Source of the DNA: JAAZNO01 sp964508025 | GTDB taxonomy: Bacteria > Chloroflexota > Anaerolineae > B4-G1 > SLSP01 | DNA: 64,000 nucleotides | Assembly: GCA_964508025.1 (NCBI GenBank) | Contig: CAZDSF010000005.1 | Span: forward strand, 1-64,000 | Reading direction: 5' to 3' | Shown: positions 1 through 6,964 of the stretch, one piece after another | Position numbering within the stretch: the first letter of the stretch is position 1 | How the letters are laid out: each line of letters begins with the position of its first letter | Notes under the pieces: model-generated | What the model was told of the DNA's origin: nothing | The model's input: only the letters and a program-made list of their open reading frames with translations | Database searches by the model: none | Position numbers and translations under genes: made by a program

Positions 1-102
1 TCCGAGCATTGTCTGCTTTCTGATGCCGAGGCAAAAAAAAGCCCGACCGAAGCCGGGCTTTTGAAGTCTTAATGCCCTTCCGAGCATTGTCTGCTTTCTG
101 AT
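1..102 (-). CRISPR. CRISPR array, leader-proximal end, cut by the window edge
   Basis: A 24-base sequence at 1-24 recurs exactly at 79-102, a period of 78. Read on the minus strand, 102 to 66 gives a 37-base unit ending in ATTAAGAC, the kind of 3' end common in type I/III repeats, which leaves a 41-base spacer at 25-65. The array lies just downstream of cas2 on the same strand, so the leader should be 103-312 and 66-102 the first repeat. Only one complete repeat is visible, so the exact boundary is inferred. The single spacer is itself a hairpin followed by eight T on the minus strand (see findings). Confidence 0.75.
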
Positions 103-312
103 CCACTTCCGGCGGGGCGGTTTTTTCTCCACCACGAGGGGTTTTCCTCCGCCACTTGCGCAAGTTTCTCCCCACTGGAATGCTTCGGAAAGCAGCGACC
201 TGGCCCTTTTTCCCCATCGCTGATGGCTCAGCGTATGACTCTTCAAAACCCCCCTTTTTTCGAGAGCATTTTCTGCGACATACGCTTGCATCTATGCCTA
301 TTGTACTCCATC
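103..312 (-). promoter_or_regulatory. probable CRISPR leader
   Basis: This 210-base stretch separates the cas2 stop codon from the first repeat and contains no convincing gene. It is less AT-rich than many leaders and has several C-rich and T-rich runs. The leader role is inferred only from its position between cas2 and the first repeat in the inferred direction of transcription. I could not pick out a clear promoter. Confidence 0.4.
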
Positions 313-648
313 TCAAATAACTTGCAAGTGCGGCGCGTCGGTGGGCTGTCCATCGCCCAACACCTCCCGGCGTCCCTGACAGCCGCTGCACAATCCGTAG
401 ATTCGCACGCTACCACCGCGCTGCGGAGCTGCTGCTTCATCTGCCGGCAGCGTCTTCTCCCGTGGCGCGCTCACTTTGACCCATCGCGCCAGCTGCTGCC
501 GCAGTTTTTCCAACTCTTTCGCGGTGACCCATACCTCGAAAACGCTGTATTGCACGCGCTCCCCATAGCCTTCCAACAGGTGCGCGATTTTCAACCGGCG
601 TTTGTCGTCGGGAATATCGTAACTGATGAGATAGCAGGCTCGGTTCAT
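313..648 (-). CDS. cas2: CRISPR-associated endoribonuclease Cas2
   Basis: Cas2 forms the Cas1-Cas2 integrase that inserts new spacers. The 111-residue protein begins MNRACYLISYDIPDDKRR, the standard Cas2 ferredoxin-fold opening with the conserved Asp after the first beta strand, followed by GYGERVQYSVFEVWV. The size is near the upper end for the family. The frame is open further upstream to 807, but that extension overlaps cas1 and translates repeat-like DNA, so the ATG at 648 is chosen. Cas2 is the last cas gene before the array, 71 bases downstream of cas1. Its C-terminal tail runs up to the leader. Confidence 0.93.
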   Translation of the reverse strand: MNRACYLISYDIPDDKRRLKIAHLLEGYGERVQYSVFEVWVTAKELEKLRQQLARWVKVSAPREKTLPADEAAAPQRGGSVRIYGLCSGCQGRREVLGDGQPTDAPHLQVI

Positions 649-719
649 AGCGAATGGCGGATGATTAAGGATGAAGGATGAAGGCGGAAGGATGAAACAG
701 AAAGCCTCTGCTCCTCCGC

Positions 720-1724
720 TTATCTGAAGAGCAACGCGCGGTACTCCGGTGCACCGGCCCGCAGGCAGCGCGCGACTTCCTGCGCTTGCAGTTCGATGAA
801 GCGCCACAACGCCAACCGGTCGCCAGTGCGCGGGTGTTGGATCACCTTGCTCATGCGTTCCTCATACGCCGTGACAAAGCGTTTGACCGCGTCGCGTTCC
901 ATCACCAACGCGCGTTCGCCCGCGGCTTGATCCCCAGGACGGAAGTCTTCCGGGTGGATGAGATCGTGATGGCAGACGTGTAGCACCAGGCCCTCAATCA
1001 CCGGCCGGAATTCCTCTACCAGATCCAACGCGAGCGAGGGGCGATTGTAGGCGTCTTTGTGGAGGAACCCCACGTAGGGATCCAGACCCACCGCGCGCGC
1101 GGCGCTTTCGGCGGCGCGGGTGAGCAGGGTGTAGCCGAAGGACAGCAGCACGTTAATGGGATCGCGCGGCGGCTGGCGGTTGCGGTCATAGAATTTCCAC
1201 ACGGGATCGAAGAGCAGCCGGTAGCCGCTGAAGTAACGCGCCGTGGCGCTGCCCTCCACGCCCAACAGCGCATTGTGCGTCTGCGTCCGCCCGGCGCGCG
1301 CTTCGTAATCCTCCAGGTCGCTGAGCGCCTGTTCCAGTTCGCCGTGGCCGCTGCGTTTCTGGCGTTGCAACAATACCCGCTGATTGCGGATTTTGCCCGC
1401 GACGATCTGCTGCGCCAGCGCGAGCGTGAAGGCCGCGTCGCCCTGCCAGTGGTACTGCGCGCGTCGCAGCGCCACATGCGGCGTCGCCTCGCCCGTCACC
1501 CGTCCGTAGTATTGGCCGTCCAGGCTCAGGAAAACGACGTCCAGGCCCTCTTGCATCAGTCGCTTGAGCGCGGGGGTGGTGATGCCCACATTGCCCAGGA
1601 TGACAATGCGCTCCACGTGGCCCAGCGGGAACTCTGCCAACACCTTGTCGTCTTTGCGAACTTCCAGTCGGCGATGATCTATGCCCAGTTGGGCGCCTTG
1701 CTCGGTGATGTAAATTGCGCTCAT
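720..1724 (-). CDS. cas1: CRISPR-associated endonuclease Cas1
   Basis: Cas1 is the metal-dependent integrase subunit of the adaptation complex. The 334 residues show the N-terminal beta domain (MSAIYITEQGAQLGIDHRRL) and the helical catalytic domain. The usual metal ligands are present: Glu157 in LGVEGSATARYF, His222 in FLHKDAYNRPSL and Glu237 in LDLVEEFRP. Length is normal for a type I/III Cas1 without a reverse transcriptase or Cas4 fusion. No obvious Shine-Dalgarno precedes the ATG, and the DNA just upstream is an AT-rich dispersed repeat, so translation may be weak or start differently. It follows cas6 by 62 bases. Confidence 0.96.
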   Translation of the reverse strand: MSAIYITEQGAQLGIDHRRLEVRKDDKVLAEFPLGHVERIVILGNVGITTPALKRLMQEGLDVVFLSLDGQYYGRVTGEATPHVALRRAQYHWQGDAAFTLALAQQIVAGKIRNQRVLLQRQKRSGHGELEQALSDLEDYEARAGRTQTHNALLGVEGSATARYFSGYRLLFDPVWKFYDRNRQPPRDPINVLLSFGYTLLTRAAESAARAVGLDPYVGFLHKDAYNRPSLALDLVEEFRPVIEGLVLHVCHHDLIHPEDFRPGDQAAGERALVMERDAVKRFVTAYEERMSKVIQHPRTGDRLALWRFIELQAQEVARCLRAGAPEYRALLFR

Positions 1725-1726
1725 CT

Positions 1727-1762
1727 CATTTTAGATTTTGGATTTTCGATTTTAGATTTTGG
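1727..1762. repeat. AT-rich dispersed repeat between cas6 and cas1
   Basis: The spacer before cas1 is built of GATTTTGGATTTT-like heptamer steps. Bases 1734-1759 are identical over 26 positions to 2247-2272, which lies inside the cas6 coding sequence. An inverted, related tract (CATCCAAAATCCAAAATC) follows at 1771-1788. A degenerate relative sits at 3757-3790 between csx15 and csx1. The three copies mark this as a mobile or expanding intergenic repeat family. Confidence 0.8.
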
Positions 1763-1786
1763 CAACAGCACATCCAAAATCCAAAA

Positions 1787-2665
1787 TCACAAATCTAATA
1801 TTGCCCGCACCTGCCCCATGCCCACCGTCGTCATCGCGCCCACGCCGGCATAGAGGGCGTATTCGGCGAGCAGAGAGAATACCGCCAGCCAGTAGCGATC
1901 ACGGTTGAGCGCGCGGTAGGCGACTCTGCCGATAGCGCCAATCCGCAGCCCCGGCCCGCGATCCCAGCCGGGGGCGCTGCGCAGCTCGAAGCGGCTCACG
2001 GCGACCAGTTCCTCCGCATAACGGCGCACGCCCTCTTCCGGCAATGCCACCGGCGCGAAGGCATTCCAGCGTTGCGCCAGGCTGCCGAAGACCAGTTCTG
2101 GCAGGGGGAGAGGCTGCGTTTTGCCCTTGGATTGAAACGCGAGCGGCGCGGCGAGCATAAACGTCCACGCGCCGCGCGGGGCGGGTCCGGCGGGCAGCAG
2201 GTGGCGGGCCGCGAGGGCCTGGTAATCATCCGCGCCCACCCAGTCGGATTTTGGATTTTCGATTTTAGATTTCGGCCCCGCCCCGGATTCCCCAGCCGCA
2301 TGGCGCCATTCGCCATTCGAGAGCGGCAAGCCTACATCCACAATCTCGAAATCCACACCCTCGAAGGTGAGTGTATCGCCCACGGCGAAGGCGTCGGCAA
2401 GCGCGGCGGCCACAGGCGCGGTGAGCGCAGTGTAGCGCAGGGTATAGGTCTGCTCTGGCAACACCTGCTCGCGGCGGCGCGGGCCGAGCAGATCGGAGCA
2501 GGTGAGCGGCTTGGGGCCGGTATCGTCGTGCATCTGCGTCGCCAGGACGGGATCGCGCGCGGCGACACGTTGGAGCAGAATGGCGTGGGCGGCGCGGCCC
2601 AAACGCGGCGGCAGCGTTCCAGCGGCGGTGGGACGGAGGGTGAGCACCAGACTGAGTAAATCCAT
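1787..2665 (-). CDS. cas6: CRISPR repeat endoribonuclease Cas6, with a repeat-encoded insert
   Basis: Cas6 cleaves pre-crRNA within repeats. The 292-residue protein has an N-terminal RAMP fold (MDLLSLVLTLRP), the helix with a candidate catalytic His34 (GRAAHAILLQ), and the C-terminal glycine-rich loop GVGAMTTVGMGQVRA typical of Cas6. The start has a good ribosome site (AAAGGAG). Around residues 125-140 the chain runs through SNGEWRHAA and then PKSKIENPKSD. The second segment is the translation of the AT-rich repeat copy at 2247-2272 and does not look like Cas6 sequence, so a repeat has probably inserted in frame in a surface loop. The gene lies between the GxxExxY gene and cas1. Confidence 0.9.
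   Translation of the reverse strand: MDLLSLVLTLRPTAAGTLPPRLGRAAHAILLQRVAARDPVLATQMHDDTGPKPLTCSDLLGPRRREQVLPEQTYTLRYTALTAPVAAALADAFAVGDTLTFEGVDFEIVDVGLPLSNGEWRHAAGESGAGPKSKIENPKSDWVGADDYQALAARHLLPAGPAPRGAWTFMLAAPLAFQSKGKTQPLPLPELVFGSLAQRWNAFAPVALPEEGVRRYAEELVAVSRFELRSAPGWDRGPGLRIGAIGRVAYRALNRDRYWLAVFSLLAEYALYAGVGAMTTVGMGQVRAILDL
2247..2272. repeat. repeat copy inside cas6
   Basis: Exact 26-base copy of 1734-1759, sitting in frame in cas6 and encoding the lysine/asparagine-rich patch PKSKIENPKSD. The rest of the gene is GC-rich, so the block stands out in base composition as well. Confidence 0.85.
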
Positions 2666-2680
2666 GAGAAACTCCTTTCT

Positions 2681-2880
2681 TCAACGCAGAGGCGCTGAGG
2701 CGCAAAGGCGCAGAGAAAAACTGTAAAAAAACTCNNNNNNNNNNNNNNNNNNNNNNNNNNNNNNNNNNNNNNNNNNNNNNNNNNNNNNNNNNNNNNNNNN
2801 NNNNNNNNNNNNNNNNNNNNNNNNNNNNNNNNNNGAGAAAAACTGTAAAAAAACTCTGCGTCTCCCTGCCTCTGCGGCTC
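2681..2880. repeat. CGCAGAG repeat block containing a 100-N scaffold gap
   Basis: The left edge of the repeat block bounding the GxxExxY gene carries palindromic AACGCAGAGGCGC/CTCTGCG-type steps. Inside it lies a gap of exactly 100 N (2735-2834). The 22 bases immediately left of the gap (2713-2734) are identical to the 22 immediately right (2835-2856). This is the pattern of two contigs whose ends overlap and were joined with a placeholder, so the real gap may be zero or slightly negative. Confidence 0.85.
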
Positions 2881-2898
2881 TGCGTTTTTTCTCCGCGT

Positions 2899-3279
2899 TT
2901 ACAGATTATTTACCACCCGATGATACCCATCCACAATACGTTTTGCGCCAAAGTTGATCACCAGCCCCAATTTGAGACCGGTCAAGCGCAAATAGGTTAA
3001 AACTTGCACCTCAAAAATCTCGTTATATTGCGTAGTAGCCTTGCATTCCACAATCACCTTGCCACCTACCGCCAAATCCAGCCGCAAAGGCGTGCTCAAA
3101 GCTTGCCCTTTGTACATCAATGGTACTAGCTTCTGCCTTTCGACGCCCTGGCCGCGCAACACCAACTCATAGGCCAGCGCCTCTTCATACACACTTTCCA
3201 ACAGCCCCGGTCCGCCGAGGGTTCTGTGGACTTCGATAGCCGCATCTAAAACGATTTTGCTGATTTCGTTTTCGTGCAT
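2899..3279 (-). CDS. GxxExxY family protein (PDDEXK-like fold)
   Basis: The 126-residue protein contains LGGPGLLESVYEEALAYEL, which carries the GxxExxY signature, and a later LDLAVGGKVIVECKATT segment of the D-x(n)-ExK type seen in restriction-like nuclease folds. Members are widespread in environmental bacteria as stand-alone genes near repeats, and their function is unknown. The ATG at 3279 is chosen because CAGGAGA lies just upstream; the longer frame to 3342 translates repeat DNA. It sits between csx15 and cas6 on the operon strand and is bracketed on both sides by CGCAGAG-type repeats, so it may be a passenger rather than a CRISPR component. Confidence 0.8.
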   Translation of the reverse strand: MHENEISKIVLDAAIEVHRTLGGPGLLESVYEEALAYELVLRGQGVERQKLVPLMYKGQALSTPLRLDLAVGGKVIVECKATTQYNEIFEVQVLTYLRLTGLKLGLVINFGAKRIVDGYHRVVNNL

Positions 3280-3299
3280 AAGGGTCTCCTGAGATTTTT

Positions 3300-3377
3300 G
3301 TAACGCCGAGCCGCTGAGGCGCAAAAGCGCAGAGCAAAGCAATCTATAAAAACTCTGCGTCTCTGCGCCTCTGCGTT
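3300..3377. repeat. CGCAGAG palindromic repeat, right border of the GxxExxY gene
   Basis: Two inverted arms, AACGCCGAGCCGCTGAGGCG and its complement-like CTCTGCGCCTCTGCGTT, flank a short AT centre. This matches the block on the other side of the GxxExxY gene (2681-2880). The block ends at the csx15 stop codon. A further copy of the same family lies inside csm4 at about 8723-8752. Confidence 0.8.
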
Positions 3378-3756
3378 ATCTTCTCTTCCGCGCCGCATCG
3401 CGCAGGGCTTGCAGATTGATGATTTCCGCCACCTCATAGCGCGGCGGGAGGGCGCCGCTCACCGGACGCAAACGCACGATGGGCGGGAAGTAGCCCATGC
3501 GTCCGTGCAGCTCGGCCAGCAGCGCGGCGGCGGCAAAATTGAGCGCGGGCGGCACCAGCAGCAGCGGCGCAGTCTGCCACTCGGCGGGCGAGAGCTGCGC
3601 CGCATCGGCCAGCGCCGTCGCCTGCGCGGTAAACGGCGCATCGAGATCCAGCAGCGCGGGCATGTCGCGCACCTCGGTGAGGGGCGCGCTGGTGAGCGTC
3701 TCCAGCTGGGCAAGCTGCGCGGGGGTCAGGGGGTGGGAGTAGTTGAGGACAATCAT
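3376..3756 (-). CDS. csx15: probable CRISPR-associated protein Csx15
   Basis: A 126-residue protein beginning MIVLNYSHPLTPAQLAQLE, with a Rossmann-like alternation (a central LLLVPPALNFAAAALLAELHG) and a basic tail. I recognise the opening as that of Csx15, a small family found beside type III systems and suspected of acting on cyclic oligoadenylates. That assignment is from memory of the family and is not proven by a catalytic motif. It lies 34 bases downstream of csx1 on the same strand, fitting an ancillary signalling role. No other function is suggested. Confidence 0.6.
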   Translation of the reverse strand: MIVLNYSHPLTPAQLAQLETLTSAPLTEVRDMPALLDLDAPFTAQATALADAAQLSPAEWQTAPLLLVPPALNFAAAALLAELHGRMGYFPPIVRLRPVSGALPPRYEVAEIINLQALRDAARKRR

Positions 3757-3790
3757 TTTGGATTTCCGATTTTGGATTGAGAATTGATTT

Positions 3791-5047
3791 TCAGGATTGA
3801 GGGGTTGATGGAATTGGATTGTTCAGATTCCAGCGCCGTGCCAAGGCGCGCAAGCCGGGCATTACTTTTGTATCAACTTTGTCTTGTAATTTTCTGAGTG
3901 CATCAAGTGTTTTTTCTTTTTCTTTCTTGCGTTGATGCTCAGCATGGTCAAGTGGATTCCGAACATTTTTCAAATCAATCCAGAGTTGTGCCAATTGGTC
4001 ACGCTCTGGCCATTTAAGCAGTTCGAGACCCCAGCGGTTCAAATCATTCTCGGTGAAAGTGCGTTCCCGATCTTGCGGGTGCGGCTTTCCGACAAGCGTA
4101 ATGCCAGAAATCGCCTTTTCAAATGGATCCCGATTGTCAATCAGGTAATCGAGCCGTTGACCCAGCCGATAGGTCACGGCATCAATCAGCCATTCACGCG
4201 CTAGTGTCATAGCCTGGACGACTTGACCTTTTTTATAGTACCACTCAACCAGGCAAAATTCAGTCCGCAGCATTTCTGCTACGTCATCACTATCATTTGC
4301 GAATTGTCCGAAAGCGTCTACGATTTGCTTCCTTAACACACCAAACGGTGGCGCAGTAACTTGAAGTTCTTGTTGAGCTTGCTCGATGGCTGTTTCGAGT
4401 TTACCAACTTCTTGCATGAGTGTAAACGGTTGACACAGACGAGCTGCTTGCGAAATGGTATCCAGCGTCATGGCAGCGTTGGGTAACGGGCCTGTGGTGA
4501 GATTTTGAGGATTGAGAAGTGCAGAAAGACCACGCGCATTACCAGTCTGAACGAACTGTTCGGTCGCGGTCAGCCAGTCAAGCAGACTGAGGAACTCGGT
4601 CAGATCAAGCACTGGTGTTTTTCCATCTTTCTGCATCTCGAAAGCGCCATAGTAAACCGCCTCGATGGTCACATTTTTGGCCGATTTGAGATAGGCAATG
4701 AAAAGAAAAGCTAGAAACGGCAGCGACCGAAAGCCGTGTGTAATATCGAAGAGGACAATCTCTCTTTCCTGCACATTATCCACCACCTTCTGGAAGATTT
4801 TCCACATGCTTTCGGTATCTTTGCCATCTACAATGTCCACTGGCTTAATGCGGTCATCCCCTAATTGTGCTAATAGCGGAAATGTCTCTTCTTTTGCCGC
4901 AGGGGTCACAAAAACCAGCATCTCGTCAAATTGCGCAAAATCCCGAATTGCCTGTGCCATTACTTTGGCAGGATACGATTTCCCTTCCCATTCATACACC
5001 GCATTACGCGGGTTTGTCCCTAAAAACGTAATTACTTTACGTCTCAT
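3791..5047 (-). CDS. csx1: Csx1-family CARF-HEPN ribonuclease (DxTHG motif)
   Basis: This 418-residue protein has an N-terminal CARF domain (MRRKVITFLGTNPRNAVYEW) with the DxTHG motif DITHG at residues 101-105, which marks the TM1812/Csx1 group. The C-terminal HEPN domain has the RxxxxH nuclease motif RNPLDH at 363-368. Proteins of this type are RNases switched on by cyclic oligoadenylate made by Cas10, giving non-specific RNA degradation on infection. The region after the motif is strongly charged and probably helical. A ribosome site (GGAGG) precedes the ATG. The gene is upstream of csx15 and downstream of the ATPase-PIN pair. Confidence 0.88.
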   Translation of the reverse strand: MRRKVITFLGTNPRNAVYEWEGKSYPAKVMAQAIRDFAQFDEMLVFVTPAAKEETFPLLAQLGDDRIKPVDIVDGKDTESMWKIFQKVVDNVQEREIVLFDITHGFRSLPFLAFLFIAYLKSAKNVTIEAVYYGAFEMQKDGKTPVLDLTEFLSLLDWLTATEQFVQTGNARGLSALLNPQNLTTGPLPNAAMTLDTISQAARLCQPFTLMQEVGKLETAIEQAQQELQVTAPPFGVLRKQIVDAFGQFANDSDDVAEMLRTEFCLVEWYYKKGQVVQAMTLAREWLIDAVTYRLGQRLDYLIDNRDPFEKAISGITLVGKPHPQDRERTFTENDLNRWGLELLKWPERDQLAQLWIDLKNVRNPLDHAEHQRKKEKEKTLDALRKLQDKVDTKVMPGLRALARRWNLNNPIPSTPQS

Positions 5048-5086
5048 TGTGCCTCCAATTGTTCAATAATTCAATCCAAAAACCCA

Positions 5087-5219
5087 TCAATCCTCTATCT
5101 CCACCAGCACCCAGCCGAGGGACGAGTGGGGGACTTCAGCCGGGCACCCATCCGGGCTTTGCTGCACTTGCACATGACGGCTTTTGCTGCTCGCCGACGA
5201 GGGTGACGAGGGTGGGCAT
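5087..5219 (-). pseudogene. possible remnant of a deleted gene, perhaps CARF-type
   Basis: An ATG at 5219 overlaps the PIN stop codon (TGATG) and opens MPTLVTLVGEQQKP, which resembles the first strand of some CARF proteins, but the frame stops after 27 codons. In a different frame the same stretch ends WVLVEIED followed by a stop at 5087, which reads like a natural C-terminus. The simplest reading is a gene whose middle has been deleted. The CARF suggestion rests only on about ten residues. Confidence 0.3.
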
Positions 5220-5662
5220 CAGTCAACCTCCGTCAGATATTGAGTGACAAATTCAACAACGGTGAGCGTATGCAAACCTGGAATTTGAAACGCCGGGCCC
5301 TTATCCTGAGTGACCAGCAACCAGTTTTCCTCAAGAGCTACGGCAGCAATCAACAGATCAAACTTATGTTGATCCCAAAACATCTTTTTACGCCGATTTT
5401 GAAATGGATCGGGTAAGAAGCGCCAGACCTGTCCCAACTGTCGCGCATGGCTAATGTTCAGCGGCGCCACCTGAGCGCCCAAAGCCTCGCACACATCATC
5501 TATTGGATGTTTAGGATAGATGGCTTGTTCTGCATAGACAATGACTGGTACATAAACTTGCAATCTGCTTTGCGTAACACACTCAAAAACAGCCGGCCCA
5601 TAATGATTGAATACTTCTTTAAGCGCACCACTATCCAGTGCAATCGGTGTCGGATGAGGCAT
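5219..5662 (-). CDS. PIN-domain nuclease, partner of the upstream ATPase
   Basis: The 147-residue protein has the acidic quartet expected of PIN RNases: Asp10 (ALDSGAL), Glu45 (IVYAEQA), Asp102 (KFDLLIAAVAL) and Asp120 (LVTQDKG). PIN domains cleave RNA and are the toxin part of VapBC modules. Its start codon lies inside the 3' end of the ATPase gene (32-base overlap), which implies translational coupling. The upstream partner appears to carry an AbrB-like domain, the kind of antitoxin that often silences VapC toxins. Size is normal for VapC. The location between csm5 and csx1 suggests co-expression with the CRISPR genes. Confidence 0.75.
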   Translation of the reverse strand: MPHPTPIALDSGALKEVFNHYGPAVFECVTQSRLQVYVPVIVYAEQAIYPKHPIDDVCEALGAQVAPLNISHARQLGQVWRFLPDPFQNRRKKMFWDQHKFDLLIAAVALEENWLLVTQDKGPAFQIPGLHTLTVVEFVTQYLTEVD

Positions 5663-6926
5663 CGTATTCCTCCCCAGGTTCCATCAAAGCCAACACCTCA
5701 GCTTTGGTGCGGATGTACCAACGGCCATCTTCTGCTTTATAAAAGAAAACCGGTTCACGGTGGCGCAGCCCCAAATCATCAATCACCCGCTGCGGTACCT
5801 TAACTTGTTGCCGCGAATTAAGATACGGCCCTAGTTCTTCGCCGATCTCTTCTAAAGGTTTTGTGACCGGAGCGCGTGTTACGCGCGTGGCGTCCTTTGC
5901 GTAGGTGACGTGCCAGTAGTCCGGTTCGCAATCGAACTCTGACGAATGCGAGGTGATGAAAATCTGATCCAGCCCGCCCGGCCCTGCTTGCACCAGATCG
6001 CGGAAGACGGCCATCAGCCGCGACTGCCATTCCGGGCTAAGGTTCATCTCCGGCTCCTCAATCCCCACACTCCGCGCCGGATTGAAGAGCATTTGACCGA
6101 GGAGCAGGATGAGTTGCTGCACGCCGGAGCCAACATCCGATAGATTGAGTGGTTCTGGCATATCTGGGCGTAGGAAACGCACGATGATATCACGACCATA
6201 ACGGCTTGGTTCACCTATCCGCCCTTCCAACACGCGCGGCGTGTCCCAAGTTACATCTAACTCGCCTATCCCGAATTGCGCATCCAGGATTTTTGCCAAC
6301 CGCTTGAAACGCTCCCGCTGGCGTAAATCCGGGTGTCGCACAGCCTCAAACAACACTTGCTTCAAACGCTCTGTTTCCACTGGCGAACCGTGACGGTAAT
6401 AAGGCGCATAGTCTATCGGCGCGGTTTCTTCGCCCATCCATTCTTTGGCAAACCGTCGCTCAGCATTGACCAGCGTAAAATCATTCGCCGGGTCTTGACA
6501 CAGCTCGACAAACCACCGCTGAGCAGCGTCTGGCAGCGGATCCTGGAATAGCGTAAGTCGAAGCTCAACCTTCTTGGTTTCTGGATTGATGTCTCTGTTT
6601 AGAACCAGACGCACTGTCAGGTCAGGATGAGTATCATCAATATAGAGGTGCGCCTCCCAGATGATGTTTCCATTACCACCTTGCCTGAAAATGCTTTCTG
6701 AATAGGGCAACAACTCTTTATCGCTCAATCCAGTATTGCTTTCTTCTTCCCCCGTCAATGCGCGCGCGCCAATGGGAAGCAATTGGAAGAAGAGGTCTAT
6801 CGCTTGCAATATATTGGATTTGCCCACGTCATTCAGCCCATGAAAAACATTGATAGCAGACAAATCGCGTAATTCTACATCTGATAGGCTTTTGAATCCC
6901 TGAATTCGTATAGTTTTCAGATACAT
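5631..6926 (-). CDS. OLD/RecF-like AAA ATPase with a C-terminal AbrB-like domain
   Basis: This 431-residue ABC-type ATPase opens with MYLKTIRIQGFKSLSDVEL, typical of AAA_15/OLD-like proteins. Walker A is GLNDVGKS (30-37), a signature-like stretch is LSDVGSGVQQL (262-272), Walker B is VGIEEPE (287-293) and the switch is TSHS (325-328). There is no TOPRIM domain. Residues about 372-408 read QVKVPQRVIDDLGL then a basic/aromatic strand pair, matching the SpoVT/AbrB swapped-hairpin pattern of VapB-type antitoxins. The gene starts 38 bases after csm5 with AAGGAG before its ATG, so it belongs to the csm transcript. The AbrB reading is by eye and needs a profile search. Confidence 0.75.
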   Translation of the reverse strand: MYLKTIRIQGFKSLSDVELRDLSAINVFHGLNDVGKSNILQAIDLFFQLLPIGARALTGEEESNTGLSDKELLPYSESIFRQGGNGNIIWEAHLYIDDTHPDLTVRLVLNRDINPETKKVELRLTLFQDPLPDAAQRWFVELCQDPANDFTLVNAERRFAKEWMGEETAPIDYAPYYRHGSPVETERLKQVLFEAVRHPDLRQRERFKRLAKILDAQFGIGELDVTWDTPRVLEGRIGEPSRYGRDIIVRFLRPDMPEPLNLSDVGSGVQQLILLLGQMLFNPARSVGIEEPEMNLSPEWQSRLMAVFRDLVQAGPGGLDQIFITSHSSEFDCEPDYWHVTYAKDATRVTRAPVTKPLEEIGEELGPYLNSRQQVKVPQRVIDDLGLRHREPVFFYKAEDGRWYIRTKAEVLALMEPGEEYDASSDTDCTG

Positions 6927-6964
6927 CGTAGCTCCTTCTTACGTTCCAGATAAACAGGTTGAAT

